Part shown: positions 24,110 through 32,509 of the stretch, piece by piece
How the letters are laid out: each line of letters starts with the position of its first letter
Numbering within the stretch: the stretch's first letter is position 1
From: Clostridia bacterium
GTDB taxonomy: Bacteria; Bacillota; Clostridia; Oscillospirales; Acutalibacteraceae
Length of the DNA stretch: 37,592 nt
Direction of reading: 5' to 3'
Assembly: GCA_900770255.1 (NCBI GenBank)
Contig: CAAGJN010000040.1
Coordinates: forward strand, 1 to 37,592
Made by a program: the position numbers and the translations under genes
Notes under the pieces: generated by a model
The model's input: the letters and a program-made list of their open reading frames with translations, nothing else
The model's database searches: none
What the model was told of the DNA's origin: nothing

Positions 24110-24306
24110 CAGTCAGCACCTCCTTGCTCGACTTCGCTTATCTCGATAAGGTGGGCGAGCTTCCTGATCTTGCCGCGGGTGGCCGCGTTGTCAGGCTGAA
24201 CGGAGACATCGCCGATCTTGTGGAGACCGAGTGCATTGGCGGTGGCAATCTGAGGTTTAGTGCTTCCGATAAGGCTCCTGACGAGCTTTACGTTAATATC
24301 TGCCAT
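24109..24306 (-). CDS. rpmD: 50S ribosomal protein L30
   Basis: A 65-aa L30 starting MADINVKLVRS. The ATG at 24306 is preferred over a GTG nine bases upstream because AAGGAGG lies 9 bases before it. The core LIGSTKPQIATANALGL and the HKIGDV segment are standard. Its stop overlaps the rplO start by one base. Confidence 0.97.
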   Translation of the reverse strand: MADINVKLVRSLIGSTKPQIATANALGLHKIGDVSVQPDNAATRGKIRKLAHLIEISEVEQGGAD

Positions 24307-24320
24307 GCTGTCCACCCTCC

Positions 24321-24821
24321 TTAACCTAAAATTTCTTTTTCTGACTTACCTCTTACAGCCGCAACTTCATCGACGTTGCGAAGCTGTGCAAGACCGTCAA
24401 GTGTTGCTCTGACGACGTTACAGGGGTTGTTGGATCTGAGAGCCTTAGCGCGGATATCCTTGATACCAACAGTCTCAACAACTGCACGCACAGAGCCGCC
24501 GGCGATAACGCCGGTACCGGGTGCGGCGGGCTTGAGCAGGACAACGCCTGCGCCGAACTTACCTATAACCTCGTGGGGAATGGTCGTTCCCTTAAGTGAA
24601 ACCTTAATAAGGTTCTTCTTCGCATCTTCGATACCCTTGCGGATGGCGTCCGGGACTTCGCCGGATTTACCAAGGCCGAAGCCAACGATTCCGTTGCCGT
24701 CACCGACGACTACGAGAGCGGCGAACTTGAATATACGACCGCCCTTAACGGTCTTTGATACGCGGTTGATAGCAACAACTCTTTCTGTGAGTTCATATGC
24801 CGATGCATCAATCTTAGCCAA
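24321..24821 (-). CDS. rpsE: 30S ribosomal protein S5
   Basis: A 166-aa S5 with the double-stranded RNA-binding-like N domain (ELTERVVAINRVSKTVKGGR, residues 10-29, then FKFAALVVVGDGNG) and the C-terminal ribosomal fold domain (PGTGVIAGGSVRAVVETVGI, about 100-119). S5 sits at the back of the 30S neck and affects decoding accuracy. Confidence 0.99.
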   Translation of the reverse strand: MAKIDASAYELTERVVAINRVSKTVKGGRIFKFAALVVVGDGNGIVGFGLGKSGEVPDAIRKGIEDAKKNLIKVSLKGTTIPHEVIGKFGAGVVLLKPAAPGTGVIAGGSVRAVVETVGIKDIRAKALRSNNPCNVVRATLDGLAQLRNVDEVAAVRGKSEKEILG

Positions 24822-24838
24822 AAGTATCCTCCCTTTCC

Positions 24839-25198
24839 TTAGAAGTTGAGGCCGCCCTCACGGGCGCCTTCGGCCAGTTCCTGAACACGGCCGTGATAGA
24901 CATAGCCGCCGCGGTCGAAAACAACATCAGTTATTCCCTTTTCGGCTGCTCTTTTTGCCAGTGTATTGCCCACCTTGCGGGCTGCGGACTTATTTCCGCC
25001 GTAATCCTCAAAATCCTTCTCAACAGTAGAGGCTGAAACAAGGGTTTCGCCTGTAACATCGTCTATGATCTGAGCATAGATATGCTGCAGGGAGCGGAAT
25101 ACATTAAGGCGGGGGCATTCTGCAGTTCCGGAGATCTTGGCACGCACTCTGGTGTGGCGCTTCTGTCTTGCCTTCTTGCTGTCCGGTCTGTTAACCAT
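24839..25198 (-). CDS. rplR: 50S ribosomal protein L18
   Basis: A 119-aa 5S rRNA-binding protein, with RLNVFRSLQHIYAQIIDD (about 33-50) and the C-terminal VVFDRGGYVYHGRVQELAEGAREGGL signature in two parts. It lies 24 bases after rplF and 17 before rpsE. Confidence 0.98.
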   Translation of the reverse strand: MVNRPDSKKARQKRHTRVRAKISGTAECPRLNVFRSLQHIYAQIIDDVTGETLVSASTVEKDFEDYGGNKSAARKVGNTLAKRAAEKGITDVVFDRGGYVYHGRVQELAEGAREGGLNF

Positions 25199-25222
25199 AA
25201 CTTTTCACTCCTTAATCTAAAC

Positions 25223-25768
25223 TTACTTACCGCCCTTGCCGGCCTTGCCTTCCTTGCGGCGGATGTGCTCATCAACATACTTGATGCCCTTGCCCTTATA
25301 AGGCTCGGGAGGACGCTTCTCGCGGACTTCCGCTGCAAACTGGCCGACCTGCTGCTTGTCGGGACCAGAGATAACGATCTTGTTGGGCGCGGGGACCTCA
25401 ATGGTGATACCGTCGACCTCAGGCACTCTGACCTGATGCGAATAGCCGATGTTGAGGACAAGCTCCTTGCCCTCCTTGGCGGCACGGTAACCTACGCCGT
25501 TTATCTCAAGCTCTTTCTTGTAGCCTTCGCTGACGCCGGTCACCATATTGGCGACGAGTGTACGGGTCAGGCCGTGAAGAGACTTGTTGAGCTTTGTGTC
25601 GTCGGGGCGCTTGACATAAACTGTTGCGCCGTCAACCTCGACAGACATATTGCTGTGCACGGTTCTGGTAAGCTCGCCTTTGGCACCCTTAACGGTGACA
25701 GTGCTGCCGTCCACCTGCACAGTAACCCCTGCGGGGATTGCGATGGGTTTGTTTCCTATGCGTGACAT
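25223..25768 (-). CDS. rplF: 50S ribosomal protein L6
   Basis: A 181-aa L6, two tandem alpha/beta domains. MSRIGNKPIAIPAGVTV opens domain 1, and PEPYKGKGIKYVDEHIRRKEGK closes domain 2 with the loop that contacts the sarcin-ricin region of 23S rRNA. A short Lys/Gly tail KAGKGGK follows. Confidence 0.99.
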   Translation of the reverse strand: MSRIGNKPIAIPAGVTVQVDGSTVTVKGAKGELTRTVHSNMSVEVDGATVYVKRPDDTKLNKSLHGLTRTLVANMVTGVSEGYKKELEINGVGYRAAKEGKELVLNIGYSHQVRVPEVDGITIEVPAPNKIVISGPDKQQVGQFAAEVREKRPPEPYKGKGIKYVDEHIRRKEGKAGKGGK

Positions 25769-25781
25769 TTACAGCACCTCC

Positions 25782-26180
25782 TTACCAGATAAATGCAAGG
25801 ACTTCGCCGCCGACATTGGCCTTGCGAGCATCCTTGTCAGTCATAATGCCCTTGCTTGTAGAGAGAATAGCGATACCGAGGCCCTTCATGACCCTGGGCA
25901 TATCCTCGCAGTTAGTGTATATACGCAGACCGGGCTTGGAGACTCTGCGCAGACCGGTTATGACCTGTGACTTGTTGGGACCGTACTTCAGAGTGATCTC
26001 GATGACGCCCTGCTTGCCGTCGTCCTCAACCTTGAATCCCTTGATGTAACCCTCATCAAGAAGAATTTGAGCAATCGCCTTCTTCATATTGGATGCGGGA
26101 ATCTTCACCGTATCATGCTTTGCAGAATTCGCATTGCGGATCCTGGTGAGCATATCGGCGATGGAATCAGTAATTTGCAT
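25782..26180 (-). CDS. rpsH: 30S ribosomal protein S8
   Basis: A 132-aa central-domain 16S rRNA-binding protein, MQITDSIADMLTRIRNANSA at the N-terminus and STSKGIMTDKDARKANVGGE at the C-terminal RNA-binding loop. In E. coli S8 represses the spc operon; nothing here shows whether that applies. Confidence 0.99.
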   Translation of the reverse strand: MQITDSIADMLTRIRNANSAKHDTVKIPASNMKKAIAQILLDEGYIKGFKVEDDGKQGVIEITLKYGPNKSQVITGLRRVSKPGLRIYTNCEDMPRVMKGLGIAILSTSKGIMTDKDARKANVGGEVLAFIW

Positions 26181-26209
26181 ACTGTTTAACCTCCTTTTGC
26201 AATTGCTCT

Positions 26210-26395
26210 TTACCAGCTGGCTTTTTTAACGCCGGGGATCTGACCTGCGTGCGCCAGTTCTCTGAAGCAGATGCGGCATACTCCGTACTTGCGAAGATAG
26301 GCATGCGGTCTGCCGCAGATTTTGCATCTGTTGTATGCCCTTGAAGAATACTTGGCGGGTCTCGCCTGCTTAACCTTCATGGATGTTTTGGCCAC
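26210..26395 (-). CDS. rpsN: 30S ribosomal protein S14, type Z
   Basis: A 61-aa short zinc form of S14: C24, C27, C40 and C43 form the zinc site (CKICGRPHAYLRKYGVCRIC). No 89-aa zinc-independent paralogue is in the window. It is placed between rplE and rpsH as in other Firmicutes. Confidence 0.99.
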   Translation of the reverse strand: MAKTSMKVKQARPAKYSSRAYNRCKICGRPHAYLRKYGVCRICFRELAHAGQIPGVKKASW

Positions 26396-26407
26396 CGTAA
26401 TTCCTCC

Positions 26408-26950
26408 TTACTTTTCAAACGGAGCGCCCATGAGAGCAAGCAGCTCTCGCGCTTCTTCATCTGTATTAGCTGTTGTGACAAAGCAAATATCCATGCCTCT
26501 GACCTTGTCAATCTTATCGTAATCTATCTCGGGGAAGATAAGCTGTTCCTTGATTCCGAGAGTGTAGTTGCCTCTGCCGTCAAAAGAGTTGGCGCTGATG
26601 CCTCTGAAGTCTCTGACGCGGGGAAGGGCGAGATTGAAGAACCTGTCAAGGAACTCATACATTCTGTCTCCCCTGAGGGTAACCTTGGCACCGATAACCA
26701 TGCCTTCACGGAGTTTGAAGTTAGCAATCGACTTCTTCGCTCTGCACATCACAGGTCTCTGGCCGGTGATCTGCATGAGGTCGGAGACGACTGAATCGAG
26801 AACCTTGGAGTTCTCTCTCGCCTCGCCGCAAGCGACGTTGACCACTATCTTGTCAAGCTTCGGGATCTGCATGACGCTCTTGTACTCAAACTTCTTCATA
26901 AGAGCAGGTGCAACTTCATTTTTATAGGCTTCTTTTAACCTTGCTGCCAT
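26408..26950 (-). CDS. rplE: 50S ribosomal protein L5
   Basis: A 180-aa 5S rRNA-binding protein of the central protuberance, N-terminus MAARLKEAYKNEVAPALMKK, a KLDKIVVNVACGEA strand region and DRFFNLALPRVRDFRG near residues 110-125. It follows rplX by 16 bases. Confidence 0.99.
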   Translation of the reverse strand: MAARLKEAYKNEVAPALMKKFEYKSVMQIPKLDKIVVNVACGEARENSKVLDSVVSDLMQITGQRPVMCRAKKSIANFKLREGMVIGAKVTLRGDRMYEFLDRFFNLALPRVRDFRGISANSFDGRGNYTLGIKEQLIFPEIDYDKIDKVRGMDICFVTTANTDEEARELLALMGAPFEK

Positions 26951-26966
26951 TTGTCATGCTCCTCCC

Positions 26967-27296
26967 TTATTCAAATTCTGCAAGGCAGTCGCTCTTCTTG
27001 CAGGTGCGGACTTTCTTGCCTTTTGCGTTGATCTTGCTGCCGGTTCTCGTGGGTCTGCCGCACTTGGGGCAAACGAGCTGAACCTTATCTGCATACAGGG
27101 CGCTCTCAGCCTTGATGAGGCCGCCGGCCTCACCCATCTTGCGGGGCTTAACGTGCTTTGTGACGATATTCACGCCCTCGACAATGACCTTGCCCTCGGA
27201 CGGGCTGACCTGAAGGACTTTACCCTTCTTGCCGCGGTACTTGCCGTTGATGACGATGACCTCGTCACCGGTCTTAACATGAACCTTATTTCTCAT
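26967..27296 (-). CDS. rplX: 50S ribosomal protein L24
   Basis: A 109-aa L24 with an N-terminal KOW motif (VKTGDEVIVINGKYRGKKGK, residues 7-26) and the GVNIVTKHVKP segment. The C-terminal part carries CPKCG and a second Cys pair (C76, C79, C99, C104), a zinc-ribbon-like extension. L24 initiates 50S assembly. Confidence 0.98.
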   Translation of the reverse strand: MRNKVHVKTGDEVIVINGKYRGKKGKVLQVSPSEGKVIVEGVNIVTKHVKPRKMGEAGGLIKAESALYADKVQLVCPKCGRPTRTGSKINAKGKKVRTCKKSDCLAEFE

Positions 27297-27310
27297 CGTT
27301 GCACCTCCGC

Positions 27311-27679
27311 TTAAAGCACTTCGGGAGCCAGAGAGAGAATCTTGAGATAATCTTTCTCACGCAGCTCTCTCGCTACCGGTCCAAAGATACGCGTGCCTTT
27401 GGGATTTTTATCTTCTTTGATGATAACAGCTGCATTCTCATCGAAGCGAATGTAGGTGCCGTCATCACGGCGAACTCCTTTTGCGGTGCGAACTACGACC
27501 GCTTTAACAACCTCGCCTTTTTTAACTACGCCGCCGGGTGCTGCTTTTTTAACCGAAGCAACTATGACGTCGCCGATATTGGCATACCTCCTGCCGGAAC
27601 CTCCGAGAACGCGAATGCACATGATCTCCTTCGCGCCGGTGTTGTCGGCAACCTTGAGGTAACTCTGTTGCTGTATCAC
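27311..27679 (-). CDS. rplN: 50S ribosomal protein L14
   Basis: A 122-aa L14, a barrel at the subunit interface contacting 16S helix 14. MIQQQSYLKVADNTGAKEIM and GVRRDDGTYIRFDENAAVII are the conserved segments. Length matches the family exactly. Confidence 0.99.
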   Translation of the reverse strand: MIQQQSYLKVADNTGAKEIMCIRVLGGSGRRYANIGDVIVASVKKAAPGGVVKKGEVVKAVVVRTAKGVRRDDGTYIRFDENAAVIIKEDKNPKGTRIFGPVARELREKDYLKILSLAPEVL

Positions 27680-27709
27680 AGTGTCTGCCTCCTTACTGTT
27701 ACCAAAAAA

Positions 27710-27964
27710 TTATTTAGCCTTCTCAATGATCTCAACTACACGCCATCTCTTGTCCTTGGACATCGGGCGGGTCTCCATGACGAGAACGCGATCGCCTATG
27801 CCGCAGCTGTTCTCTTCATCGTGAGCCTTCAGCTTGATGGTGCGGTTGACTATCTTCTTGTAAAGCGGATGCTTTACCCTATCTTTGATGGAGACGACAA
27901 CGGTCTTATCCATCTTATCGCTGGTCACAATGCCAACGCGAGTTTTTCTGAGGTTTCTTTCCAT
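27710..27964 (-). CDS. rpsQ: 30S ribosomal protein S17
   Basis: An 84-aa OB-fold protein starting MERNLRKTRVGIVTSDKMDK. The ATG at 27964 is chosen because AAAGGGAGG lies 9 bases upstream; an in-frame ATG 24 bases further up would place that site inside the gene. It includes the conserved DKTVVVSIKDRVKHPLYKKI. Confidence 0.97.
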   Translation of the reverse strand: MERNLRKTRVGIVTSDKMDKTVVVSIKDRVKHPLYKKIVNRTIKLKAHDEENSCGIGDRVLVMETRPMSKDKRWRVVEIIEKAK

Positions 27965-27984
27965 AGTGATTGACCTCCCTTTCA

Positions 27985-28188
27985 TCACGAATTGGCGCCG
28001 TGGAGCTCGATATCGCGCTGAACTGTCTTGATGCGCGCGATGTCCTTCTTAACGGCACTGATTCGCATCGGGTTGTCGAGCTGGTTAACAGCCTGCTGGA
28101 AGCGCAGTTTGAAAAGCTCATCCTTTAACTCAAGCAGCTTAGCATCCAGCTCTTTGGCGGAAAGTTTTCTTATTTCACTGGCTTTCAT
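27985..28188 (-). CDS. rpmC: 50S ribosomal protein L29
   Basis: A 67-aa helical hairpin protein at the tunnel exit. MKASEIRKLSAKELDAKLLE and FKLRFQQAVNQLDNP are the family segments. The start overlaps the rplP stop by 4 bases (ATGA). Confidence 0.99.
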   Translation of the reverse strand: MKASEIRKLSAKELDAKLLELKDELFKLRFQQAVNQLDNPMRISAVKKDIARIKTVQRDIELHGANS

Positions 28189-28613
28189 TCCTGTTCACCA
28201 CCCGTTTCTTCCTTAGTTACAAATTTGCACTTGATGGGGAGCTTATGAGCAGCAAGGCGCATAGCCTCTTCTGCGAGCTCTCTATCAACGCCGGCTATCT
28301 CGAACATGACTCTGCCGGGCTTAACCACGGCGACCCAGTACTCGGGAGCGCCTTTACCGGAACCCATTCGGGTCTCAGCAGGCTTCTTTGTTACCGGCTT
28401 GTCGGGGAAAATCTTGATCCAAACCTGGCCGCCGCGCTTGATGTAACGGGTCATAGCGATACGAGCTGCCTCAATCTGATTGGAGGTGATCCAGGCGGGC
28501 TCGAGAGCGACAAGGCCGAAATCACCGTAAGAGACCTTGTTGCCTCTCATGGCCTTACCGGTCATTCTGCCTCTCTGTACCCTGCGGTGCTTAACTCTCT
28601 TGGGCAACAGCAT
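28185..28613 (-). CDS. rplP: 50S ribosomal protein L16
   Basis: A 142-aa L16 near the A-site tRNA elbow. MLLPKRVKHRRVQRGRMTGK opens it, and PVTKKPAETRMGSGKGAPEY is the classic loop. Its ATG shares one base with the rpsC stop (TAATG). Confidence 0.99.
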   Translation of the reverse strand: MLLPKRVKHRRVQRGRMTGKAMRGNKVSYGDFGLVALEPAWITSNQIEAARIAMTRYIKRGGQVWIKIFPDKPVTKKPAETRMGSGKGAPEYWVAVVKPGRVMFEIAGVDRELAEEAMRLAAHKLPIKCKFVTKEETGGEQE

Positions 28614-29299
28614 TAGCGAGCTCCCCCTTCCCTGCGTGATGATCTTCTGTGACTGTTGTTGCGGTTGTCATGAAGAACTTCACCCTTGTAGATCCAAACC
28701 TTGACGCCGATGCGGCCGTAGGTGGTCTTTGCCTCTGCAAAGCCGTAGTCGATATCGGCTCTGATGGTCTGCAGCGGGATAGTACCCTCATGATACTGCT
28801 CTGTACGAGCTATTTCCGCGCCGCCGAGACGGCCGGAAACCTGAGTTTTGATACCTCTTGCGCCGAGTCTCATGGTGCGTCCGATGGACTGTTTGAGGGC
28901 ACGGCGGAAGGAAACTCTTCTTTCAAGCTGAGAAGCAATATTCTCAGCAACGAGCTGAGCGTCAAGGTCGGGCTGCTTAATTTCAATAATGTTGAGCGAG
29001 ACCTCTTTGCCGCCGAGCTTCTTCTCGCAAAGCTTCTTGAGCTTCTCTATTTCCGCGCCGCCCTTGCCGATAACCATGCCGGGCTTTGCGCAGAAAATGT
29101 TGATGTTGACTCTCTTGGAATTGCGCTCTATCTCGATCTTGGGCACGCCTGCCGGAGCAAGGAGCTCAAGGAGGAATTCACGCAGTTTGTGGTCCTCGAC
29201 GAGCGTGTCGCCGAAATCCTTGGGATCTGCGTACCAGCGTGACTCCCAGTCTTTAATTACACCGATTCTGAGACCGGTGGGATTAATTTTCTGTCCCAT
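28613..29299 (-). CDS. rpsC: 30S ribosomal protein S3
   Basis: A 228-aa S3 with a KH domain (about 38-107, PGMVIGKGGAEIEKLKK as the GXXG loop) and a C-terminal alpha/beta domain (RAEI-type strand pair, GCKVWIYKGE-like GVKVWIYKGEVL at about 200-211). It forms part of the mRNA entry pore with S4 and S5. It ends in a basic tail. Confidence 0.99.
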   Translation of the reverse strand: MGQKINPTGLRIGVIKDWESRWYADPKDFGDTLVEDHKLREFLLELLAPAGVPKIEIERNSKRVNINIFCAKPGMVIGKGGAEIEKLKKLCEKKLGGKEVSLNIIEIKQPDLDAQLVAENIASQLERRVSFRRALKQSIGRTMRLGARGIKTQVSGRLGGAEIARTEQYHEGTIPLQTIRADIDYGFAEAKTTYGRIGVKVWIYKGEVLHDNRNNSHRRSSRREGGAR

Positions 29300-29318
29300 T
29301 GTTTAACCTCCTCCTCGC

Positions 29319-29678
29319 TTATTCCGCTTCCTTGAGCACAAGGGTGATGTGCGACGTCTTCTTGTTGATTCTGTACGCTCTGCCCTGAGCTCTCGCTCTT
29401 ATTCTCTTGAGGGTCGGTCCCTGGCCTACAGTGCACTCGCTGATGTAGAGGTTGGAAGTGTCCATATTCTTATTCTCAGCGTTCGCTATAGCGGACTTTA
29501 AAAGTTTGAGAAGCGGTTCACACGCAGCCTTGGGCGTGTGTTTGAGAATCGCCAGCGCTTTGTCAGCCGGCTGATTGCGGATAAGGTCGAGAACTATCTG
29601 AACCTTGCGGGGAGCAATGCGCACATAGTTTGCCTTAGCCACTGCCTGAGGCATTTCCTGCAATGTATTATCTTGCAT
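29319..29678 (-). CDS. rplV: 50S ribosomal protein L22
   Basis: A 119-aa L22 whose extended hairpin lines the exit tunnel. VRIAPRKVQIVLDLIRNQPA (about 21-40) and the C-terminal hairpin KRIRARAQGRAYRINKKTSH are intact, without the three-residue deletion linked to macrolide resistance as far as the length can tell. Confidence 0.98.
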   Translation of the reverse strand: MQDNTLQEMPQAVAKANYVRIAPRKVQIVLDLIRNQPADKALAILKHTPKAACEPLLKLLKSAIANAENKNMDTSNLYISECTVGQGPTLKRIRARAQGRAYRINKKTSHITLVLKEAE

Positions 29679-29701
29679 TGTTACACACTCCTTTCGACTG
29701 A

Positions 29702-29983
29702 TTATTTACCGTTGTTTGTTGTTTTGGAACCCGCATGACCCTTGAAGGTTCTGGTCGGTGCGAATTCGCCGAGTTTATGTCCAACCATATCCTCTGTCAC
29801 ATAGACGGGGACATGCTTGCGTCCGTCATGAACAGCAAAGGTGTGGCCGACAAATTCGGGAAAGATTGTGGAGCTGCGGCTCCAGGTCTTGAGAACCTGC
29901 TTGTTGCCGGTCTTATTCATCTCCACGACTCTCTCGAGCAGTTTAGGCTGCACGAAAGGTCCTTTTTTAACGCTTCTGCCCAT
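29702..29983 (-). CDS. rpsS: 30S ribosomal protein S19
   Basis: A 93-aa S19 of the 30S head. MGRSVKKGPFVQPKLLERV and the central STIFPEFVGHTFAVHDGRKH are standard. It follows rplB by 21 bases. Confidence 0.99.
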   Translation of the reverse strand: MGRSVKKGPFVQPKLLERVVEMNKTGNKQVLKTWSRSSTIFPEFVGHTFAVHDGRKHVPVYVTEDMVGHKLGEFAPTRTFKGHAGSKTTNNGK

Positions 29984-30004
29984 TATTTCTGCTCCTTTCT
30001 CGAC

Positions 30005-30838
30005 TTACTTGCCGTTGCGGCGCTTCACGATAAGCTTATCGGAGGCCTTCTTGGTGTTTCTCGTCTTATAGCCGAGTGCGGGCTTGCCCCACGGTGTGCA
30101 GGGACCGGGTCTGCCGATCGGGCTCTTGCCCTCACCGCCGCCGTGCGGGTGGTCGTTCGGGTTCATGACGGAACCGCGGACTGTCGGACGCCAACCGAGG
30201 TGACGGTTGCGGCCTGCTTTACCGATCTTGACATTCTCGTGGTCAACATTGCCAACCTGGCCGACTGTTGCCATGCAGGATGCGGGAACGTTTCTCAGCT
30301 CGCCTGACGGCAGACGGAGCAGCGCATAAGCGCCTTCCTTAGCCATAAGCTGTGCGGAGTTACCGGCTGCTCTTGCAAGCTGACCGCCTCTGCCGGGATA
30401 AAGCTCAACGTTGTGAACAAAGGTACCGGTGGGGATGTTGGTCAGGGGAAGTGCGTTGCCGACCTTGATATCGGCATCGGGGCCTGCAACAACCGTATCA
30501 CCCACTGCGAGGCCTGCGGGAGCAAGAATGTATCTCTTCTCGCCGTCCGCATACTCAAGCAGAGCTATATGAGCTGAACGGTTGGGATCGTACTCAAGTG
30601 TTTTAACTGTTGCATTAACATCGAACTTATCGCGCTTGAAGTCGATAACACGATATTTTCTGCGGTTTCCGCCGCCGCGGTGGCGGACGGTGATTCTGCC
30701 GTAGCTGTTGCGTCCGGAGTTCTTTGAAAGAGGCTCAAGAAGGCTTCTCTCGGGAGCAACCTTTGACAGCTCGGAGTAATCTGTAACCGACATATTACGG
30801 CGACCGTTTGATGTCGGCTTGTAAACTCTGATCGACAT
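30005..30838 (-). CDS. rplB: 50S ribosomal protein L2
   Basis: A 277-aa L2 with the OB-fold and SH3-like domains and the conserved C-terminal MNPNDHPHGGGEGKSPIGRP loop, which contains the histidine near the peptidyl-transferase centre. It is preceded by a 73-base gap from rplW that holds a stem-loop. Confidence 0.99.
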   Translation of the reverse strand: MSIRVYKPTSNGRRNMSVTDYSELSKVAPERSLLEPLSKNSGRNSYGRITVRHRGGGNRRKYRVIDFKRDKFDVNATVKTLEYDPNRSAHIALLEYADGEKRYILAPAGLAVGDTVVAGPDADIKVGNALPLTNIPTGTFVHNVELYPGRGGQLARAAGNSAQLMAKEGAYALLRLPSGELRNVPASCMATVGQVGNVDHENVKIGKAGRNRHLGWRPTVRGSVMNPNDHPHGGGEGKSPIGRPGPCTPWGKPALGYKTRNTKKASDKLIVKRRNGK

Positions 30839-30858
30839 TTAGTTTCACTCTCCTCATA

Positions 30859-30896
30859 GCGGCTTTGCGGAGGATGTCGCCTCCATACTTTACCGC
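30859..30896 (-). other. Stem-loop in the rplW-rplB gap
   Basis: An inner stem GGAGG/CCTCC (30880-30884 with 30869-30873 on the minus strand) lies within an outer GCGG/CCGC pairing (30859-30862 with 30893-30896). The paired GGAGG is a Shine-Dalgarno-like sequence, but it is about 40 bases from the rplB ATG, which has its own GAGGAG site. Function unknown. Confidence 0.4.
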
Positions 30897-30911
30897 CGGA
30901 TTATTGGTTGA

Positions 30912-31208
30912 TTACATCATTCCGTCAAAGAACTCGATGGTCTTGGAGTCCTCTGTAAGGGTCACTATAGCCTTTTTCCACGAGGAAGTATAGCCCTCGT
31001 AACGGCCGTAGCGGCGCTTCTTGCCGCGGCAGTTGATCGTGTTGACGCTCTTGACTTCTACCTTGAAGAGCTCCTCAACAGCCTTGGCGATCTCTATCTT
31101 ATTTGCATCCTTTGCAACGGAGAAGGTGTACTTCTTGTCCGCTGCACCGAGCATGCTCTCCTCGGTGATGATAGGACGAAGGATGATGTCCTGTGCTATC
31201 TTGCTCAT
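30912..31208 (-). CDS. rplW: 50S ribosomal protein L23
   Basis: A 98-aa L23 at the tunnel exit, the docking site for SRP and trigger factor. MSKIAQDIILRPIITEESM at the start and RGKKRRYGRYEGYTSSWKKA toward the end match the bacterial family. It overlaps rplD by 4 bases (ATGA). Confidence 0.99.
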   Translation of the reverse strand: MSKIAQDIILRPIITEESMLGAADKKYTFSVAKDANKIEIAKAVEELFKVEVKSVNTINCRGKKRRYGRYEGYTSSWKKAIVTLTEDSKTIEFFDGMM

Positions 31209-31828
31209 GCGTATACCTCCTCAATCTTGGATACGGCATCCTTGAGCACTACGAGGGAATCGCAGTTGAGGATATCGTAAACATTGAGTGTGCTGACAAG
31301 AGTGGTCTTTACGCCCTTGATGTTGCGAGCGCTTCTGTAGACGGTCTCGTTCTTCTCGGGAAGGACGATGAGAACCTTTCTGCCCGTCTCAAGAGCCTTG
31401 AGAACGCTGACAACTTCCTTGGTCTTGATCTCGTTCATCTCAAGGCTGTCGAGGACGATAAGCTCCTCGGCTGCAACCTTGGAAGAAAGAGCAGACTTCA
31501 TTGCAAGCCTTCTGACCTTCTTGTTGACTGTTTTGCCGTACTCACGCGGCTTGGGGCCGAGTGCGACGCCGCCGTGGGTCCATTGCGGGCTTCTGATGGA
31601 GCCCTGTCTTGCGCGGCCCGAGCCCTTCTGTCTCCAGGGCTTCTTTCCGCCGCCGCTGACTTCAGCGCGTGTAAGGGTAGACTGTGTGCCCTGGCGCTGG
31701 TTTGCCAAATATGCTACCACGCAGAGGTGCATTGCCGAAGCGTTCGGGGTTATAGCGAAGATCGCGTCCGAAAGGGCAATGTCAGAGACCTTCTTGCCGG
31801 TCTTGTCGAAAACTGAATAATTAGGCAT
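31205..31828 (-). CDS. rplD: 50S ribosomal protein L4
   Basis: A 207-aa L4 with the extended tunnel loop (KKPWRQKGSGRARQGSIRSP, about 63-82) and globular C-terminal domain. In E. coli L4 represses the S10 operon by attenuation; the leader upstream of rpsJ here contains an intrinsic terminator, so a similar loop is possible but unproven. Confidence 0.99.
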   Translation of the reverse strand: MPNYSVFDKTGKKVSDIALSDAIFAITPNASAMHLCVVAYLANQRQGTQSTLTRAEVSGGGKKPWRQKGSGRARQGSIRSPQWTHGGVALGPKPREYGKTVNKKVRRLAMKSALSSKVAAEELIVLDSLEMNEIKTKEVVSVLKALETGRKVLIVLPEKNETVYRSARNIKGVKTTLVSTLNVYDILNCDSLVVLKDAVSKIEEVYA

Positions 31829-31845
31829 TCAACTCTACTCCTTTC

Positions 31846-32481
31846 TTACACATTCTTAACGCTGTCTCTGATGAGCACCAAACCGCCCTTGGGTCCGGGG
31901 ATTCCGCCCTTGATAGCGATGAGGTTGTTCTCAGCGTCAACCTTGACAATGTCAAGGTTCTGGATAGTAACTCTCTCGTGGCCGAGGTGACCGGCGAGCT
32001 TCTTTCCCTTGTAAACTCTCGAGGGATCGCTGCACGCGCCGAGGGAGCCTGCATGTCTTGCATTGGGGCCGGTACCGTGAGTCATCTTGAGTCTGGAGAA
32101 GTTCCATCTCTTGATGGCGCCTGCGGTGCCCTTACCTTTGCTCGTGCCGACGACGTCAACGTGGTCGCCGACAGCAAAAACGTCAGCCTTGAGAATATCG
32201 CCGACGTTGAGAGCTGACTGATCGTCAAGCCTGAACTCTCTGAGGGACTTCTTGGGGGCTACGCCCGCCTTGTCGAAGTGGCCCTTCATGGGCTTGTTGA
32301 CTCTCTGTACCTTGACGTCGCCGAAGCCGAGCTGAACAGCCTCGTAGCCGTCGTTTTCAACAGTCTTCTTCGCGACGACAGAGCAGGGGCCTGCCTCGAC
32401 GACTGTTACGGGAACTACGTTTCCGTTTGAATCGAAGATCTGAGTCATACCGATCTTCTTTCCGATGAGTGCTTTTTGCAT
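31846..32481 (-). CDS. rplC: 50S ribosomal protein L3
   Basis: A 211-aa L3 starting MQKALIGKKIGMTQIFDSNG, with the extended loop FSRLKMTHGTGPNARHAGSL (about 129-148) that reaches to the peptidyl-transferase centre. It is separated from rpsJ by 96 bases with two hairpins and has AAAGGAGGAG upstream. Confidence 0.99.
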   Translation of the reverse strand: MQKALIGKKIGMTQIFDSNGNVVPVTVVEAGPCSVVAKKTVENDGYEAVQLGFGDVKVQRVNKPMKGHFDKAGVAPKKSLREFRLDDQSALNVGDILKADVFAVGDHVDVVGTSKGKGTAGAIKRWNFSRLKMTHGTGPNARHAGSLGACSDPSRVYKGKKLAGHLGHERVTIQNLDIVKVDAENNLIAIKGGIPGPKGGLVLIRDSVKNV

Positions 32482-32509
32482 GATTCCTTTCTCCTCCTTT
32501 AGGTTATTG

